This document shows positions 36,091-44,021 of a stretch of 64,000 bases of DNA, in pieces. The stretch is taken from positions 1 through 64,000 of the forward strand of contig LVBI01000004.1 of the NCBI GenBank assembly GCA_001603145.1, written 5' to 3'. The stretch is from Spirochaetales bacterium Spiro_07. GTDB lineage: Bacteria > Spirochaetota > Spirochaetia > Treponematales > Treponemataceae. The stretch's first letter is position 1; every line of letters starts with the position of its first letter. The position numbers and the translations under genes were made by a program. The notes under the pieces are model-generated. The model saw nothing but the letters and a program-made list of their open reading frames with translations, had not been told where the DNA came from and did no database searches.

Positions 36091-36134
36091 TTGCGTTTAG
36101 CGGAATGGTGAGTTATACTTGCAATATGCAAGTA
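36091..36134 (+). promoter_or_regulatory. Promoter with XRE2-type operator
   Basis: TTGCGT (36091-36096), 17-base spacer, TATACT (36114-36119). The palindrome TACTTGCA-ATA-TGCAAGTA (36116-36134) covers the -10 and the expected start site, a repressor position. A further TTACTTGCA half-site overlaps the XRE2 start codons at 36053-36062. Confidence 0.7.
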
Positions 36135-36157
36135 ATAATAAACCAAAGGAGTTGTGT

Positions 36158-36310
36158 ATGAAAAAATTTAAAATTATTTATGTACAGGAAAGTGGAATTC
36201 AAGGTTCTATAGTTCTTCAGGCAAACTCGAAAGCTGAAGCAAAAGGAAAATGGTTGCTACAACAAGGTTCACATTCAAAAAGGAAAATTGTTCAAGTTTA
36301 TGAAGTGTAG
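36158..36310 (+). CDS. 50-residue protein of unknown function, first gene of the XRE2 cassette
   Basis: The ATG at 36158 has AGGAG upstream; the track start is earlier and inside the operator. The product is MKKFKIIYVQES... with strand-helix-strand character and a basic C-terminal half (SHSKRKIVQVYEV). No family is recognised. Its stop overlaps the next gene by 11 bases, a sign of translational coupling. The good ribosome-binding site, the operator and the overlap support it as a real gene despite its size. Confidence 0.65.
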   Translation: MKKFKIIYVQESGIQGSIVLQANSKAEAKGKWLLQQGSHSKRKIVQVYEV

Positions 36311-36533
36311 ATTTTGTGGTGAAGAATTAAAAACTGGAAGTGATAAATGTCTTTGGGGGCGTTACGGAAAACTTTGCAAAACAAGCATAACAAAAATGCA
36401 TGTAGCAATTACGGATGGTAATAGTTGTATTTATTGTGGTGAAGCTGTAAAGACAACTAGCAGTAACGCACTTTGGACACGCTCAGGTCCTTCTTGCCGC
36501 AATTCACCTACAGGACAACACTGCTTGCAGTAG
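36300..36533 (+). CDS. Small protein with two tandem CxxC zinc-ribbon-like modules
   Basis: The ATG at 36300 (MKCRFCGEELKTG) gives 77 residues. Two related modules of ~36 residues are visible: CRFCGE..KT.S...LWGRYGKLC and CIYCGE.VKT.SSNALWTRSGPSC, each with CxxCGE, a central LWxR and a closing Cys; the second ends with an additional HC. Each module has three conserved Cys plus nearby His or Cys to complete a metal site. An internal duplication is clear. Function is unknown; zinc-dependent nucleic-acid or protein binding is plausible. Confidence 0.7.
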   Translation: MKCRFCGEELKTGSDKCLWGRYGKLCKTSITKMHVAITDGNSCIYCGEAVKTTSSNALWTRSGPSCRNSPTGQHCLQ

Positions 36534-36570
36534 ATCTCAATAAAAGAGATAGATTAAAGAGGTATTTTAT

Positions 36571-36777
36571 ATGACAAGAGAAGAATTTGAAGAAAAAAGA
36601 GATAATTTTAACTCACAAAGGAATGATTATTTAGAAAAACAGAATGAGAGGGATATTGTATACAAACAAAAAGTTAAAGCCGGGAATGCTTCTGGTTTGG
36701 ATAAATTTCTTCATGTATTGGGATCGATTGTTAAGTCTATGAGTGATTCTATGGCTGACAGAGTCAACAAAATGTAA
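36571..36777 (+). CDS. 68-residue charged helical protein, third gene of the XRE2 cassette
   Basis: It has GAGG eight bases before the ATG. The first ~40 residues are highly charged and helical (REEFEEKRDNFNSQRNDYLEKQ), probably coiled coil; the last ~25 are amphipathic (FLHVLGSIVKSMSDSMADRV). No family is recognised. It follows the zinc-ribbon gene by 37 bases and precedes a terminator, so it closes the cassette. Confidence 0.6.
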   Translation: MTREEFEEKRDNFNSQRNDYLEKQNERDIVYKQKVKAGNASGLDKFLHVLGSIVKSMSDSMADRVNKM

Positions 36778-36862
36778 AGTTCGCAACTGGGGATTATTTA
36801 TATATCAATTGCATGATTTTGTTGAAATTGTTCTCCAGCTGTTTTTGTAGAAGATTTAAAAC

Positions 36863-36907
36863 GAAAAAGCACGCCCGAAGCAGTCGGCTTCAATGGCGTG
36901 CTTTTTT
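36863..36907. terminator. Bidirectional rho-independent terminator
   Basis: Stem GCACGCC/GGCGTGC (36868-36874, 36894-36900) with five As before and seven Ts after serves the convergent XRE2 cassette and CPBP protease gene. Confidence 0.88.
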
Positions 36908-36963
36908 TATGCCGTTTTTAGCTGTCGGTCAAAGCAGGTGCGTCATCATGACGTTTTGGAAAA

Positions 36964-37806
36964 TCAACTGCCAGATTTTTTAATCCTCATGTAAACGATA
37001 ACTGAAACCAGAACAAATCCTATAATAGCCGGCAATGCTGCTTCTACTCCAAAGTTTCCGCCTGTAAGCAATGTGCTTGTTGATTCAATCGGAATAACAA
37101 TATAGGAATTGTTTTTCATTCCGTTAACGATTTCGCCGATTCCAAATACATTGCCGATTATTAAAAAATTCCAGAGAGAATGAGCTAAAGCTCCTGGCCA
37201 TATAGAATTAGATTCTAGTGCAAATAAAGTAAACATTATAGAAACAGAAGAGCCTGCAAGAATAAGAAGTATTAAATCTAATAAATTAAAGTTTGTCATA
37301 TTCAGAATATGAAGGCATGCAAATAAGATAGCAGGAACTATGACAGCTATCTTAGTTCCTAAAGTTTTTTTCATGTATCGGAAAATCATACCTCTAAAAA
37401 TCAACTCTTCTGTTATTCCAGAAGAAAGTCCTGCAACAAAAAATCCAAAGATTAAAGACTCTAACAGTTTTCCCTCTTTTGCAACAAAAGGTTTTCCAGG
37501 CAAAATAAAAGAATAAAAGATTATTATCAAAACTGGCAGAAGAATTGAAATAACAATCCAACGGTAATTGATTACGGTAAATTTAATTCCCAGACATTCT
37601 GCATCCATTTTCAAAAATTTTGCAGAGACAATCCATGCCAGAAATGAAATAACGGCTATTTTAATAATACAATAGACAATAGCCCCCAGATATTGATTGC
37701 TAATAAAACGCCTTAAAAGATCTGAAGAAAGACTTCCTACAATAAAAATAGCAATAGCTAAAATTATGACCCCGATGTTTTTCAAAATGTTTTTAAACAA
37801 ATTCAT
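36964..37806 (-). CDS. CPBP-family intramembrane metalloprotease
   Basis: It has 280 residues with about eight hydrophobic helices. The Abi/CPBP motifs are present: ITEELIFRGMIF (EExxxR), FACLHILN and ALAHSLWNF. These proteins cleave substrates inside the membrane and include CAAX proteases and bacteriocin-immunity proteins. No bacteriocin gene is adjacent, so the role is open. A GGAAG-type site precedes the ATG. AT content is higher than in the neighbouring core genes, like the XRE2 cassette next to it. Confidence 0.88.
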   Translation of the reverse strand: MNLFKNILKNIGVIILAIAIFIVGSLSSDLLRRFISNQYLGAIVYCIIKIAVISFLAWIVSAKFLKMDAECLGIKFTVINYRWIVISILLPVLIIIFYSFILPGKPFVAKEGKLLESLIFGFFVAGLSSGITEELIFRGMIFRYMKKTLGTKIAVIVPAILFACLHILNMTNFNLLDLILLILAGSSVSIMFTLFALESNSIWPGALAHSLWNFLIIGNVFGIGEIVNGMKNNSYIVIPIESTSTLLTGGNFGVEAALPAIIGFVLVSVIVYMRIKKSGS

Positions 37807-37880
37807 AACGCTTCCATGGTGATTATAAATTATCCTTATTGAATTATAGCATTGGAATCTGCCGGTTCGTACCGGTATAA

Positions 37881-38768
37881 CTACTTAAGGCTTGCTCTTG
37901 AAAGCGGTGAACCAATCCACACGCCTTCGCTGCCAAGATAGTCTTGCTTCATGCCTTCAATGAGAAACTGAACGCTGTCTACAGAGTCAAACGAGGTTGC
38001 AGTGTACACAATCTGAATCAGCTGGCCGAAATAGCCCTCAACGCCGTATTTGTTCCATTGAAAAGCGTCATTGAAATTAAGATATGCAACTTTGTTCTTT
38101 ATGCTTGCTGAAAGCAGCGTCGAGCCTTCCGGGATGAGCGAAATGTAGCCTTTTGACTCTTCTTCTGTGCTTGTGCCTGCAAGCAGCGTCTGCAATGTTG
38201 CTGTAAGCGGCGAGCTTGTTGCCGGAATTGAGCGGTGGGTTTCTTTGCGGATAAGATTGCCGGTGGCGTCGATGTACATAAAATAAAGCGAATAATCCCG
38301 CATTTCGGTGCGGGCCGGTTCAGGCTTGTCTGAATCTTTTGTTTCTGGCTCTGCAACGTTCTCTTCCGGCTGAAGCGGAAGCTTGTTATCGGTTCTTGCG
38401 GCTATGTCCGGCACATCAGGCTGAAACGCGGGTGCAATTGTGTTCGCGTCTTCGTTGCCGGTTGATTCTGAAACTGTGGTAATGTCAATCGAAAAGTTGT
38501 TTTCTTCCGGCTGAAGCGGCCGCGTAACGTTTTCTGATGCAACCGGCTCCTGCACTGCAAAGTCGATTTCGTTTTTTACTTCAACTTCTTTGGTTTCTTC
38601 CGGTTTTTTGGCTGTTTCTTTTTCGGGTCTGCCGAACACAGATTCAACAAAATGTGTTTCTTCGAGAACTTCTTTAATGCGGTTAAGGTTCATCGCGAAA
38701 ACTGAAAGAATTATTGCGCCAAAAACAACGCAGAACAACGCGACGGATGAATTATTTTTATCAGACAT
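37881..38768 (-). CDS. Membrane-anchored GerMN-domain protein
   Basis: The ATG at 38768 (MSDKNNSSVAL) is preferred because a consensus TATAAT (38784-38779, minus) ends ten bases before it; the track start would lie upstream of that promoter. One N-terminal membrane helix is followed by a long acidic Pro/Glu-rich linker with repeated LQPEEN segments (three copies, near residues 85, 130 and 150), and a C-terminal GerMN domain (YIDATGNLIRKETHRSI, TLQTLLAGTSTEEE, SIKNKVAYLNFNDAF). GerMN domains occur in envelope proteins outside sporulation. It probably acts in the periplasm. Confidence 0.83.
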   Translation of the reverse strand: MSDKNNSSVALFCVVFGAIILSVFAMNLNRIKEVLEETHFVESVFGRPEKETAKKPEETKEVEVKNEIDFAVQEPVASENVTRPLQPEENNFSIDITTVSESTGNEDANTIAPAFQPDVPDIAARTDNKLPLQPEENVAEPETKDSDKPEPARTEMRDYSLYFMYIDATGNLIRKETHRSIPATSSPLTATLQTLLAGTSTEEESKGYISLIPEGSTLLSASIKNKVAYLNFNDAFQWNKYGVEGYFGQLIQIVYTATSFDSVDSVQFLIEGMKQDYLGSEGVWIGSPLSRASLK

Positions 38769-38908
38769 AGCACATAAGATTATAATACAAATCAAATTAA
38801 AGGTCATCTCTAAAAGCAGCGTTTCAATAAAATTTTAGAGATTCTGCCGCTTTTTAAGCTTGTTTCTGTGCCTTGTACTGCTGTTTGTAAAAACTTTTTT
38901 GGGCAGGT

Positions 38909-38947
38909 TTGACAGTCATCGCGCGCGCTGATATATTCATATTCATG
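38909..38947 (+). promoter_or_regulatory. Predicted leaderless promoter of ptsI
   Basis: Consensus TTGACA (38909-38914), 17-base spacer, TATATT (38932-38937), seven bases to ATG 38945. No Shine-Dalgarno sequence exists. The track ORF start at 38909 is the TTG of the -35 itself. Confidence 0.82.
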
Positions 38948-40672
38948 AAGATTTTACAGGGCGTATCTGCCTCAGCCGGCATCGGTGCAGGTGCTGTTTA
39001 TGTTGTTCCTGAAGCAGAGCAGGCAGCTGTTGATAAAAGACCAATCTCAGAATCAGAAGTTGAAACCCAGTGGAAACGTTTTTTGCAAGCTGTTGAGCAA
39101 GTAAAGAAAGATTTGAGCGCAATAAGCGACGCTGCCGCCAGTTCAGACAACAAGGAACAGGCTGACATTTTTGCGGCTTATTCTGTTATGCTTGACGACC
39201 CTGTTTTTGCAGATCAGATAAAGAAAGCACATGCTTCAAGCCTTTTGAACATTGAATACGTTGTTTACGAGCAGTATCAGCTTATGGCAGAAACTATGCG
39301 CAGCACTGGCGACGCATATTTAAGCCAGCGCGCCGACGACATTTGCGACGTTTTCGGCAGAGTGGTCAACTCGCTGCTTGAAAAAAAGCGCTTCGACGTT
39401 GAGTCTGTGCCTGAAAAAGCTGTAATCGTTGCCAAAATGCTGATGCCGACCGATGCGGTTATGCTTGCCAAGCGTCATCCGGCGGCGGTTGTGCTTGAAG
39501 AAGGCGGCGTGAACAGCCATTTCGCGATTCTTGCAAGAAATTATGCAATTCCGGCTGTTTTGGGCATAAAAGACATTCTGCAGAACGCCACCAACGGCGA
39601 CCGTGCCATCGTAAACGGCGACACCGGCTCTGTAGTTATAAACCCTGATGAAGTGAAGGCGCGCCAATATGAGCGCGACCGTGCCGCAGAAGAAAAGCGC
39701 GAAAAAGAGCTTGCCGCCTTTAAGACAAAAGAGGCCGTTTCAAGCGACGGCGTAAAATTCGGCATATACGCTAACATCGGCTCAACTGAAGAAGCCGAAG
39801 CCGCTTCTAAAGAAGGCGCGGACGGCATCGGGCTTTTCAGAACAGAATTTTTGTTCATGAACGCAAACCGCATTCTTTCTGAAGACGAGCAGTACAAAGT
39901 CTATTCAAAAGTGCTAAAGACCATGGGCAAAAAGCCTGTGACTATACGCACGCTTGATGCCGGTGCAGACAAAGTTGTGCCTCTTGAAGAGCTTACCGAA
40001 GCTGACGAGACGAACCCGCTGCTTGGCTGGCGCGCAATCCGTGTTAGCCTTGCAAAGCCTGAATTGTTCAAGACGCAGCTCCGTGCATTGTTCAGAGCAA
40101 GTGTGCACGGCAACTTGCGCATAATGTTTCCGCTTGTCTGCACTGTTGAAGAGCTTGAAAAGGCGCTCGAAATTGCCGCTGAAGTCAAGCAAGAGCTTAA
40201 AGAAGAGAAGATAAAGTTTGCAGAAGATGTACAAACCGGCATCATGGTTGAAACAGCTGCCGCCGCATTTATTTCAGACTTTTTTGCCGGCATGGCAGAC
40301 TTCTTTTCAGTCGGCACGAACGATTTGACGCAATATTCGCTCGGCGTAGACAGAGACAACACAAGGGTGTCTTATCTTTTTGATGAAATGCACCCGGCAA
40401 TTCTCCGCATGATTCAGCAGGTTGTGAAAAATGCGGCGGCAAAAGACATTCCGGTTTCTGTCTGCGGCGAAATGGCTTCAAGACCGGTCGGAATTGCTGT
40501 TTTGGCAGGTCTGGGCGTGCGTAATTTCAGCATGAGCGCAAGTCAGGTTTGCACCGCAAAAGAGCTTCTCTCAAAGCATTCTGTAAAAGAATTTGAAGCA
40601 CTTGCCCAAAAAGCCTTGAACACTTCTTCTGCCGCAAAAATCAAAAAGCTTGCAGAATCTTTGCTGAACTAA
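38945..40672 (+). CDS. ptsI: Phosphoenolpyruvate-protein phosphotransferase (PTS enzyme I)
   Basis: It transfers phosphate from PEP to HPr. From ATG 38945 the protein has 575 residues, the usual length. The phospho-His motif is in GGVNSHFAILARNYAIPAV; the PEP-binding domain shows GIGLFRTEFLFM, GTNDLTQYSLGVDRDN and the catalytic Cys near VSVCGEMAS. No sugar-specific permease gene is nearby, but a free EIIA is at 51.1 kb. Der follows by 38 bases with its own ribosome-binding site. Confidence 0.96.
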   Translation: MKILQGVSASAGIGAGAVYVVPEAEQAAVDKRPISESEVETQWKRFLQAVEQVKKDLSAISDAAASSDNKEQADIFAAYSVMLDDPVFADQIKKAHASSLLNIEYVVYEQYQLMAETMRSTGDAYLSQRADDICDVFGRVVNSLLEKKRFDVESVPEKAVIVAKMLMPTDAVMLAKRHPAAVVLEEGGVNSHFAILARNYAIPAVLGIKDILQNATNGDRAIVNGDTGSVVINPDEVKARQYERDRAAEEKREKELAAFKTKEAVSSDGVKFGIYANIGSTEEAEAASKEGADGIGLFRTEFLFMNANRILSEDEQYKVYSKVLKTMGKKPVTIRTLDAGADKVVPLEELTEADETNPLLGWRAIRVSLAKPELFKTQLRALFRASVHGNLRIMFPLVCTVEELEKALEIAAEVKQELKEEKIKFAEDVQTGIMVETAAAAFISDFFAGMADFFSVGTNDLTQYSLGVDRDNTRVSYLFDEMHPAILRMIQQVVKNAAAKDIPVSVCGEMASRPVGIAVLAGLGVRNFSMSASQVCTAKELLSKHSVKEFEALAQKALNTSSAAKIKKLAESLLN

Positions 40673-40710
40673 GTTGTCCTGTGGACAAGCCCTAAACGAA
40701 AGGACTTTTT

Positions 40711-42162
40711 ATGATAGAAGACAATGAAATAATCGAGAACATTGAAAATGCTGAATCTGCTGAACAGCAGCCGCTTTTCGATGAGAACAAAAAATATAAG
40801 AACCTTCCCAAAGTGGTTATCGCAGGTCGCCCGAATGTGGGTAAGTCTACATTGTTCAACCGCCTTTTGCACGAGCGCCGCGCAATAACAGACCCAACGC
40901 CGGGTGTTACGCGCGACCCGATTGAAGAAGACTGCTTTATATGCGGTTATCCTGTGCGCATAATGGACACGGGCGGCTTTAAGCTTGAACGCGAACCTGG
41001 TACAGTTGAAGCCATGCTCGATGAGCTTGTCGTCGAAAAAACGCTTGCTTCGCTTAAATCAGCCGATTTGATTCTGCTTTTGCTTGAAGCTGGCACAATT
41101 ACAGCCGAAGACGAAGAATTTATCGCGCTTTTGCGCCCATACTGGAGCAAGGTTGTTGCCGCCGTAAACAAGACTGAAGGCGGCAGACGCGAAGAAGAAG
41201 CTTATAACTTTTATCAGTACGGCTTTGACGAGCTTATCTTTATCAGCGCGGAACATGGCGACAGAGTTGATGAGCTGTCCGAGATGCTCGTCAAGAAGCT
41301 CGATTTTTCTAAAGTTGAAGAAGGCGAGGAAGAGAGCAAAATACGCATTGCAATTGTCGGCAAGCCGAATACAGGCAAATCTACGCTTGCAAACAGGCTG
41401 ACGCATTCAGAAGCTTCAATTGTAAGCGATTACGCCGGAACTACGCGTGACATCGTTGAAGGCGATTTTGAGTACAAAGGCCAGAAATTTCACATAATCG
41501 ATACAGCCGGAATACGCCGCAAGGCAAAAGTGCATGAAAACGTTGAATATTATTCCGTGAACCGTGCAATAAAATCTTTGGACGATGCGGACATTGTTTT
41601 TCACATGATAGATGCGCAGGAAGGGCTTGCCGAGCAAGACAAAAAGATTGTTTCTTTAGCTTGCGAACGCGGTCTCGGCGTAATTTTCGTTTTAAACAAA
41701 TGGGATACGCAAGACCAAAGCCGCAAGACTTTCAGAAATGCAGAGCAGAACATGAAGATTATGTTCGGGCAGATGAGCTATGCGCCTGTTGTTGCCTTGT
41801 CTGCTCTTGAAGGCAAGGGCATCAAAGACCTGCTCAACACTGCGCTCGAAGTTTATGGCCAGCTGACGCACAAGATTGAAACAGGCCCGCTCAACACTGC
41901 GCTTAAAGACTGGGTTGCGGTTTATCCGCCGCCTGCAAGCCGTAGCGGCCAGTTCAAGGTGCGCTATATCGTGCAGACAAGCACAAAGCCTGTAAATTTT
42001 CTGCTTTTCTGCACGCGGCCTGAAGTTGTTTCGCAAAGCTATCTGACTTTTCTCAAGAACCGCATAAGAAGCGACTTGGGCTACGATAAGATTCCTGTTA
42101 AGCTTGAGCTGAAGGCAAGCCGCAAGAAGTGGGAAAATTACAAAAAGGAAAGAGATACTTAG
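40711..42162 (+). CDS. der: GTPase Der (EngA), ribosome assembly
   Basis: It has 483 residues with the two tandem GTPase domains that define Der: first Walker A GRPNVGKSTLFNR with DTGG, second GKPNTGKSTLANR with DTAG and NKWD, followed by a C-terminal KH-like domain (FKVRYIVQTSTKPVNF). It acts in 50S subunit maturation. A 25-residue acidic N-terminal extension precedes the first G domain. AAAGGA lies before the ATG. It is followed by merR-like and rsm22-like genes in the same direction. Confidence 0.97.
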   Translation: MIEDNEIIENIENAESAEQQPLFDENKKYKNLPKVVIAGRPNVGKSTLFNRLLHERRAITDPTPGVTRDPIEEDCFICGYPVRIMDTGGFKLEREPGTVEAMLDELVVEKTLASLKSADLILLLLEAGTITAEDEEFIALLRPYWSKVVAAVNKTEGGRREEEAYNFYQYGFDELIFISAEHGDRVDELSEMLVKKLDFSKVEEGEEESKIRIAIVGKPNTGKSTLANRLTHSEASIVSDYAGTTRDIVEGDFEYKGQKFHIIDTAGIRRKAKVHENVEYYSVNRAIKSLDDADIVFHMIDAQEGLAEQDKKIVSLACERGLGVIFVLNKWDTQDQSRKTFRNAEQNMKIMFGQMSYAPVVALSALEGKGIKDLLNTALEVYGQLTHKIETGPLNTALKDWVAVYPPPASRSGQFKVRYIVQTSTKPVNFLLFCTRPEVVSQSYLTFLKNRIRSDLGYDKIPVKLELKASRKKWENYKKERDT

Positions 42163-42171
42163 GGCTTGAAT

Positions 42172-42507
42172 ATGGCGACAATGACGATTGGGGAAGTAGA
42201 ACAGTTGACGGGTGTAAAGGCTCATGTGCTGCGCTATTGGGAAGAGCATATTCCGTTCCTTTCGCCGCAAAAAGACGGCTTCGGCAGACGCGTCTATTCT
42301 TCGCGCGATGTTCAGCTTGTGCTGCGCCTGAAATATCTTGTGGGCGACCGCAAATTTACGGTTGAAGGCGCGGCGGAGCAGCTTATGCGCGAAAGCACCG
42401 AAACTGACAATTCAAAGCTCAAGACAGACATTAATCTGCTCAAGAACGAACTTATAGATTTGTACACAAAAGTAAACAGCATTTCGAAAACTCAAAAGGA
42501 ACAGTAA
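42172..42507 (+). CDS. MerR-family transcriptional regulator
   Basis: It has about 111 residues. The N-terminal winged helix shows TIGEVEQLTGVKAHVLRYWEE and GRRVYSSRDVQLVLRLKYL, the standard MerR DNA-binding domain. The C-terminal helix (~75-111) is short with no effector domain, so it is like HspR or small orphan MerR proteins. ATG 42172 lies six bases after AGGG; the track TTG start is upstream of it. It begins ten bases after der and precedes the rsm22-like gene. Confidence 0.9.
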   Translation: MATMTIGEVEQLTGVKAHVLRYWEEHIPFLSPQKDGFGRRVYSSRDVQLVLRLKYLVGDRKFTVEGAAEQLMRESTETDNSKLKTDINLLKNELIDLYTKVNSISKTQKEQ

Positions 42508-42550
42508 ATCTTTGAACAAGAACGAAAAGAAGCCGTTTTATGCTGATATA

Positions 42551-43924
42551 ATGGCAAAAAAAACAGCAAAATCTGGTTCAGCCGCAAAGAAACCGGCATC
42601 TGATTCTATGTCAGATGTTTCTAGCAGCAAAGCCGGAAAAAAATCGAAGAATCAGGGCGGCCGCGCCGGGCTTGAAAAAGCTGAAAAGCCCTATAAACAG
42701 TCTGACACAAAGCCTGTCGTAGCCAAGTCTGCTAATGCCGCCAAATATGAAGCGAAGACCGGTATTTTTATGCCTTTGTCTGAACATACAAAACGCCTGC
42801 TTGAAGGCTTTGACGAAATAATTCAGAGCGTAAGCCCGCTCAACAGCAAGCAGCTTAGCACTTTGCCCTATAAAATCAGAGATTTGTCGCACGAGCTGAC
42901 AGACGCGCGCGGCAAACGCCGCATGGGCTATATGAACAGCAAAGAGTCTGTATCTGCTTATGTGCGCTATTTTTCGTGGTGGAATTTGTACAGGCTTTGC
43001 GGCGTGCTTGAACCGCTGCCAGCCAAAGCTTTTGACTTTTTGGGCGACGGCGATACAGTCCTTGACATTGGTTCGGGACCGCTGACAGCCATAATTGCGC
43101 TGTGGGTTTCGCGCCCAGAGCTGCGCAAGAAAAAGCTTAACATCATCGTTACAGACTTGTCGCACAGCGTTCTTCAGCTTGGCGAAGAATTGTACATGGC
43201 CGTCGCCGCGCGCACTTGCTCAGAGGGCGAAGAGCCGTGGCGCATAACGAGGGTGAAAGGTACTTTCGGTGTTGAAATCCGCCAAAAAGCTTCGCTCGTA
43301 ATTTGCACGAACATGATAAACGAGCTTGTGCAAGATTCAGAGCGCACGCCCGACGAAGATGCAAAATCTATTCAGAAAAAGCTGTTCGCTTATGCAGCCG
43401 AAAAAGCCGCGTTCTTTGTGGTTGAACCGGGCGTGCCGCGCGGCAGCAGATTCATCTCTTTGTTCCGCGACGGCTTTATAAGAAAAGGCTTTTACATTTG
43501 TTCACCGTGCCCGCATTGCGACGCATGTGTCTTCCCCGGCACAAGAAACGCAAAATGGTGCCATTTTGTGCGCGGCACAGATGAAGCGCCGGACGCGCTT
43601 GCGAAGCGTTCAGAAGCAGCCGGGCTGCCGAAAGATAGGGCAGCAATTTCATTTGTTCTTGCGCTGCCTTCAGATTGCGGCCTTGCAAAAGAAAATGATG
43701 CAAAAGACGCGCTGCAAGTGCGCGTTGTGTCTGACTCAATCGCGTTGCCGGACGGCTTGAAAGGGCGTTACGGCTGCAGCAGATGGGGTGCAGTGCTTTT
43801 GACAGGCCGCCGTCTTAAAGGCATCAGATCCGGCTCGCTTGTCAACATCAAAATAGACGAATCAAAAAAGGCAGCTTTGCCCAAAGACAGCAAAACCGGC
43901 TTTTTAACAATCGCGCTGGATTGA
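42551..43924 (+). CDS. Rsm22-like small-subunit methyltransferase-fold protein
   Basis: It has about 457 residues from ATG 42551; a TTG at 42512 is an alternative and neither has a strong ribosome-binding site. The N-terminal ~70 residues are Lys/Ala/Ser-rich low complexity. The SAM-binding motif is VLDIGSGPLTAIIALW. The C-terminal half carries SPCPHCDACVFP and KWCHF, the Cys cluster typical of Rsm22 proteins, whose mitochondrial relatives act in small-ribosomal-subunit assembly and carry an iron-sulfur cluster. Its position in a der operon fits ribosome assembly. Residue-level catalysis is unproven for this family. Confidence 0.82.
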   Translation: MAKKTAKSGSAAKKPASDSMSDVSSSKAGKKSKNQGGRAGLEKAEKPYKQSDTKPVVAKSANAAKYEAKTGIFMPLSEHTKRLLEGFDEIIQSVSPLNSKQLSTLPYKIRDLSHELTDARGKRRMGYMNSKESVSAYVRYFSWWNLYRLCGVLEPLPAKAFDFLGDGDTVLDIGSGPLTAIIALWVSRPELRKKKLNIIVTDLSHSVLQLGEELYMAVAARTCSEGEEPWRITRVKGTFGVEIRQKASLVICTNMINELVQDSERTPDEDAKSIQKKLFAYAAEKAAFFVVEPGVPRGSRFISLFRDGFIRKGFYICSPCPHCDACVFPGTRNAKWCHFVRGTDEAPDALAKRSEAAGLPKDRAAISFVLALPSDCGLAKENDAKDALQVRVVSDSIALPDGLKGRYGCSRWGAVLLTGRRLKGIRSGSLVNIKIDESKKAALPKDSKTGFLTIALD

Positions 43925-43950
43925 AACGCCGCGATGGTGTTCAGCTAAAA

Positions 43951-43997
43951 AAAATGCCTTCCAAAAACTGAAGTCAGTTTCGGAAGGCTATTTTTTT
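43951..43997. terminator. Bidirectional terminator between convergent genes
   Basis: Stem GCCTTCC/GGAAGGC with inner AAACTG/CAGTTT, preceded by an A-run and followed by a T-run. It ends the rsm22-like and acyl-CoA ligase transcripts. Confidence 0.85.
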
Positions 43998-44021
43998 GTT
44001 TTCAGCTTTTAACTTATCAGC

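Noticed and set aside
36778-36963. Additional small gene after the 68-aa protein
   Set aside because: No ORF with a ribosome-binding site; the stretch holds only the bidirectional terminator.
42611-43165. 184-codon minus-strand ORF opposite the Rsm22-like gene
   Set aside because: Shadow of the low-complexity and SAM-binding code; no promoter or ribosome-binding site.
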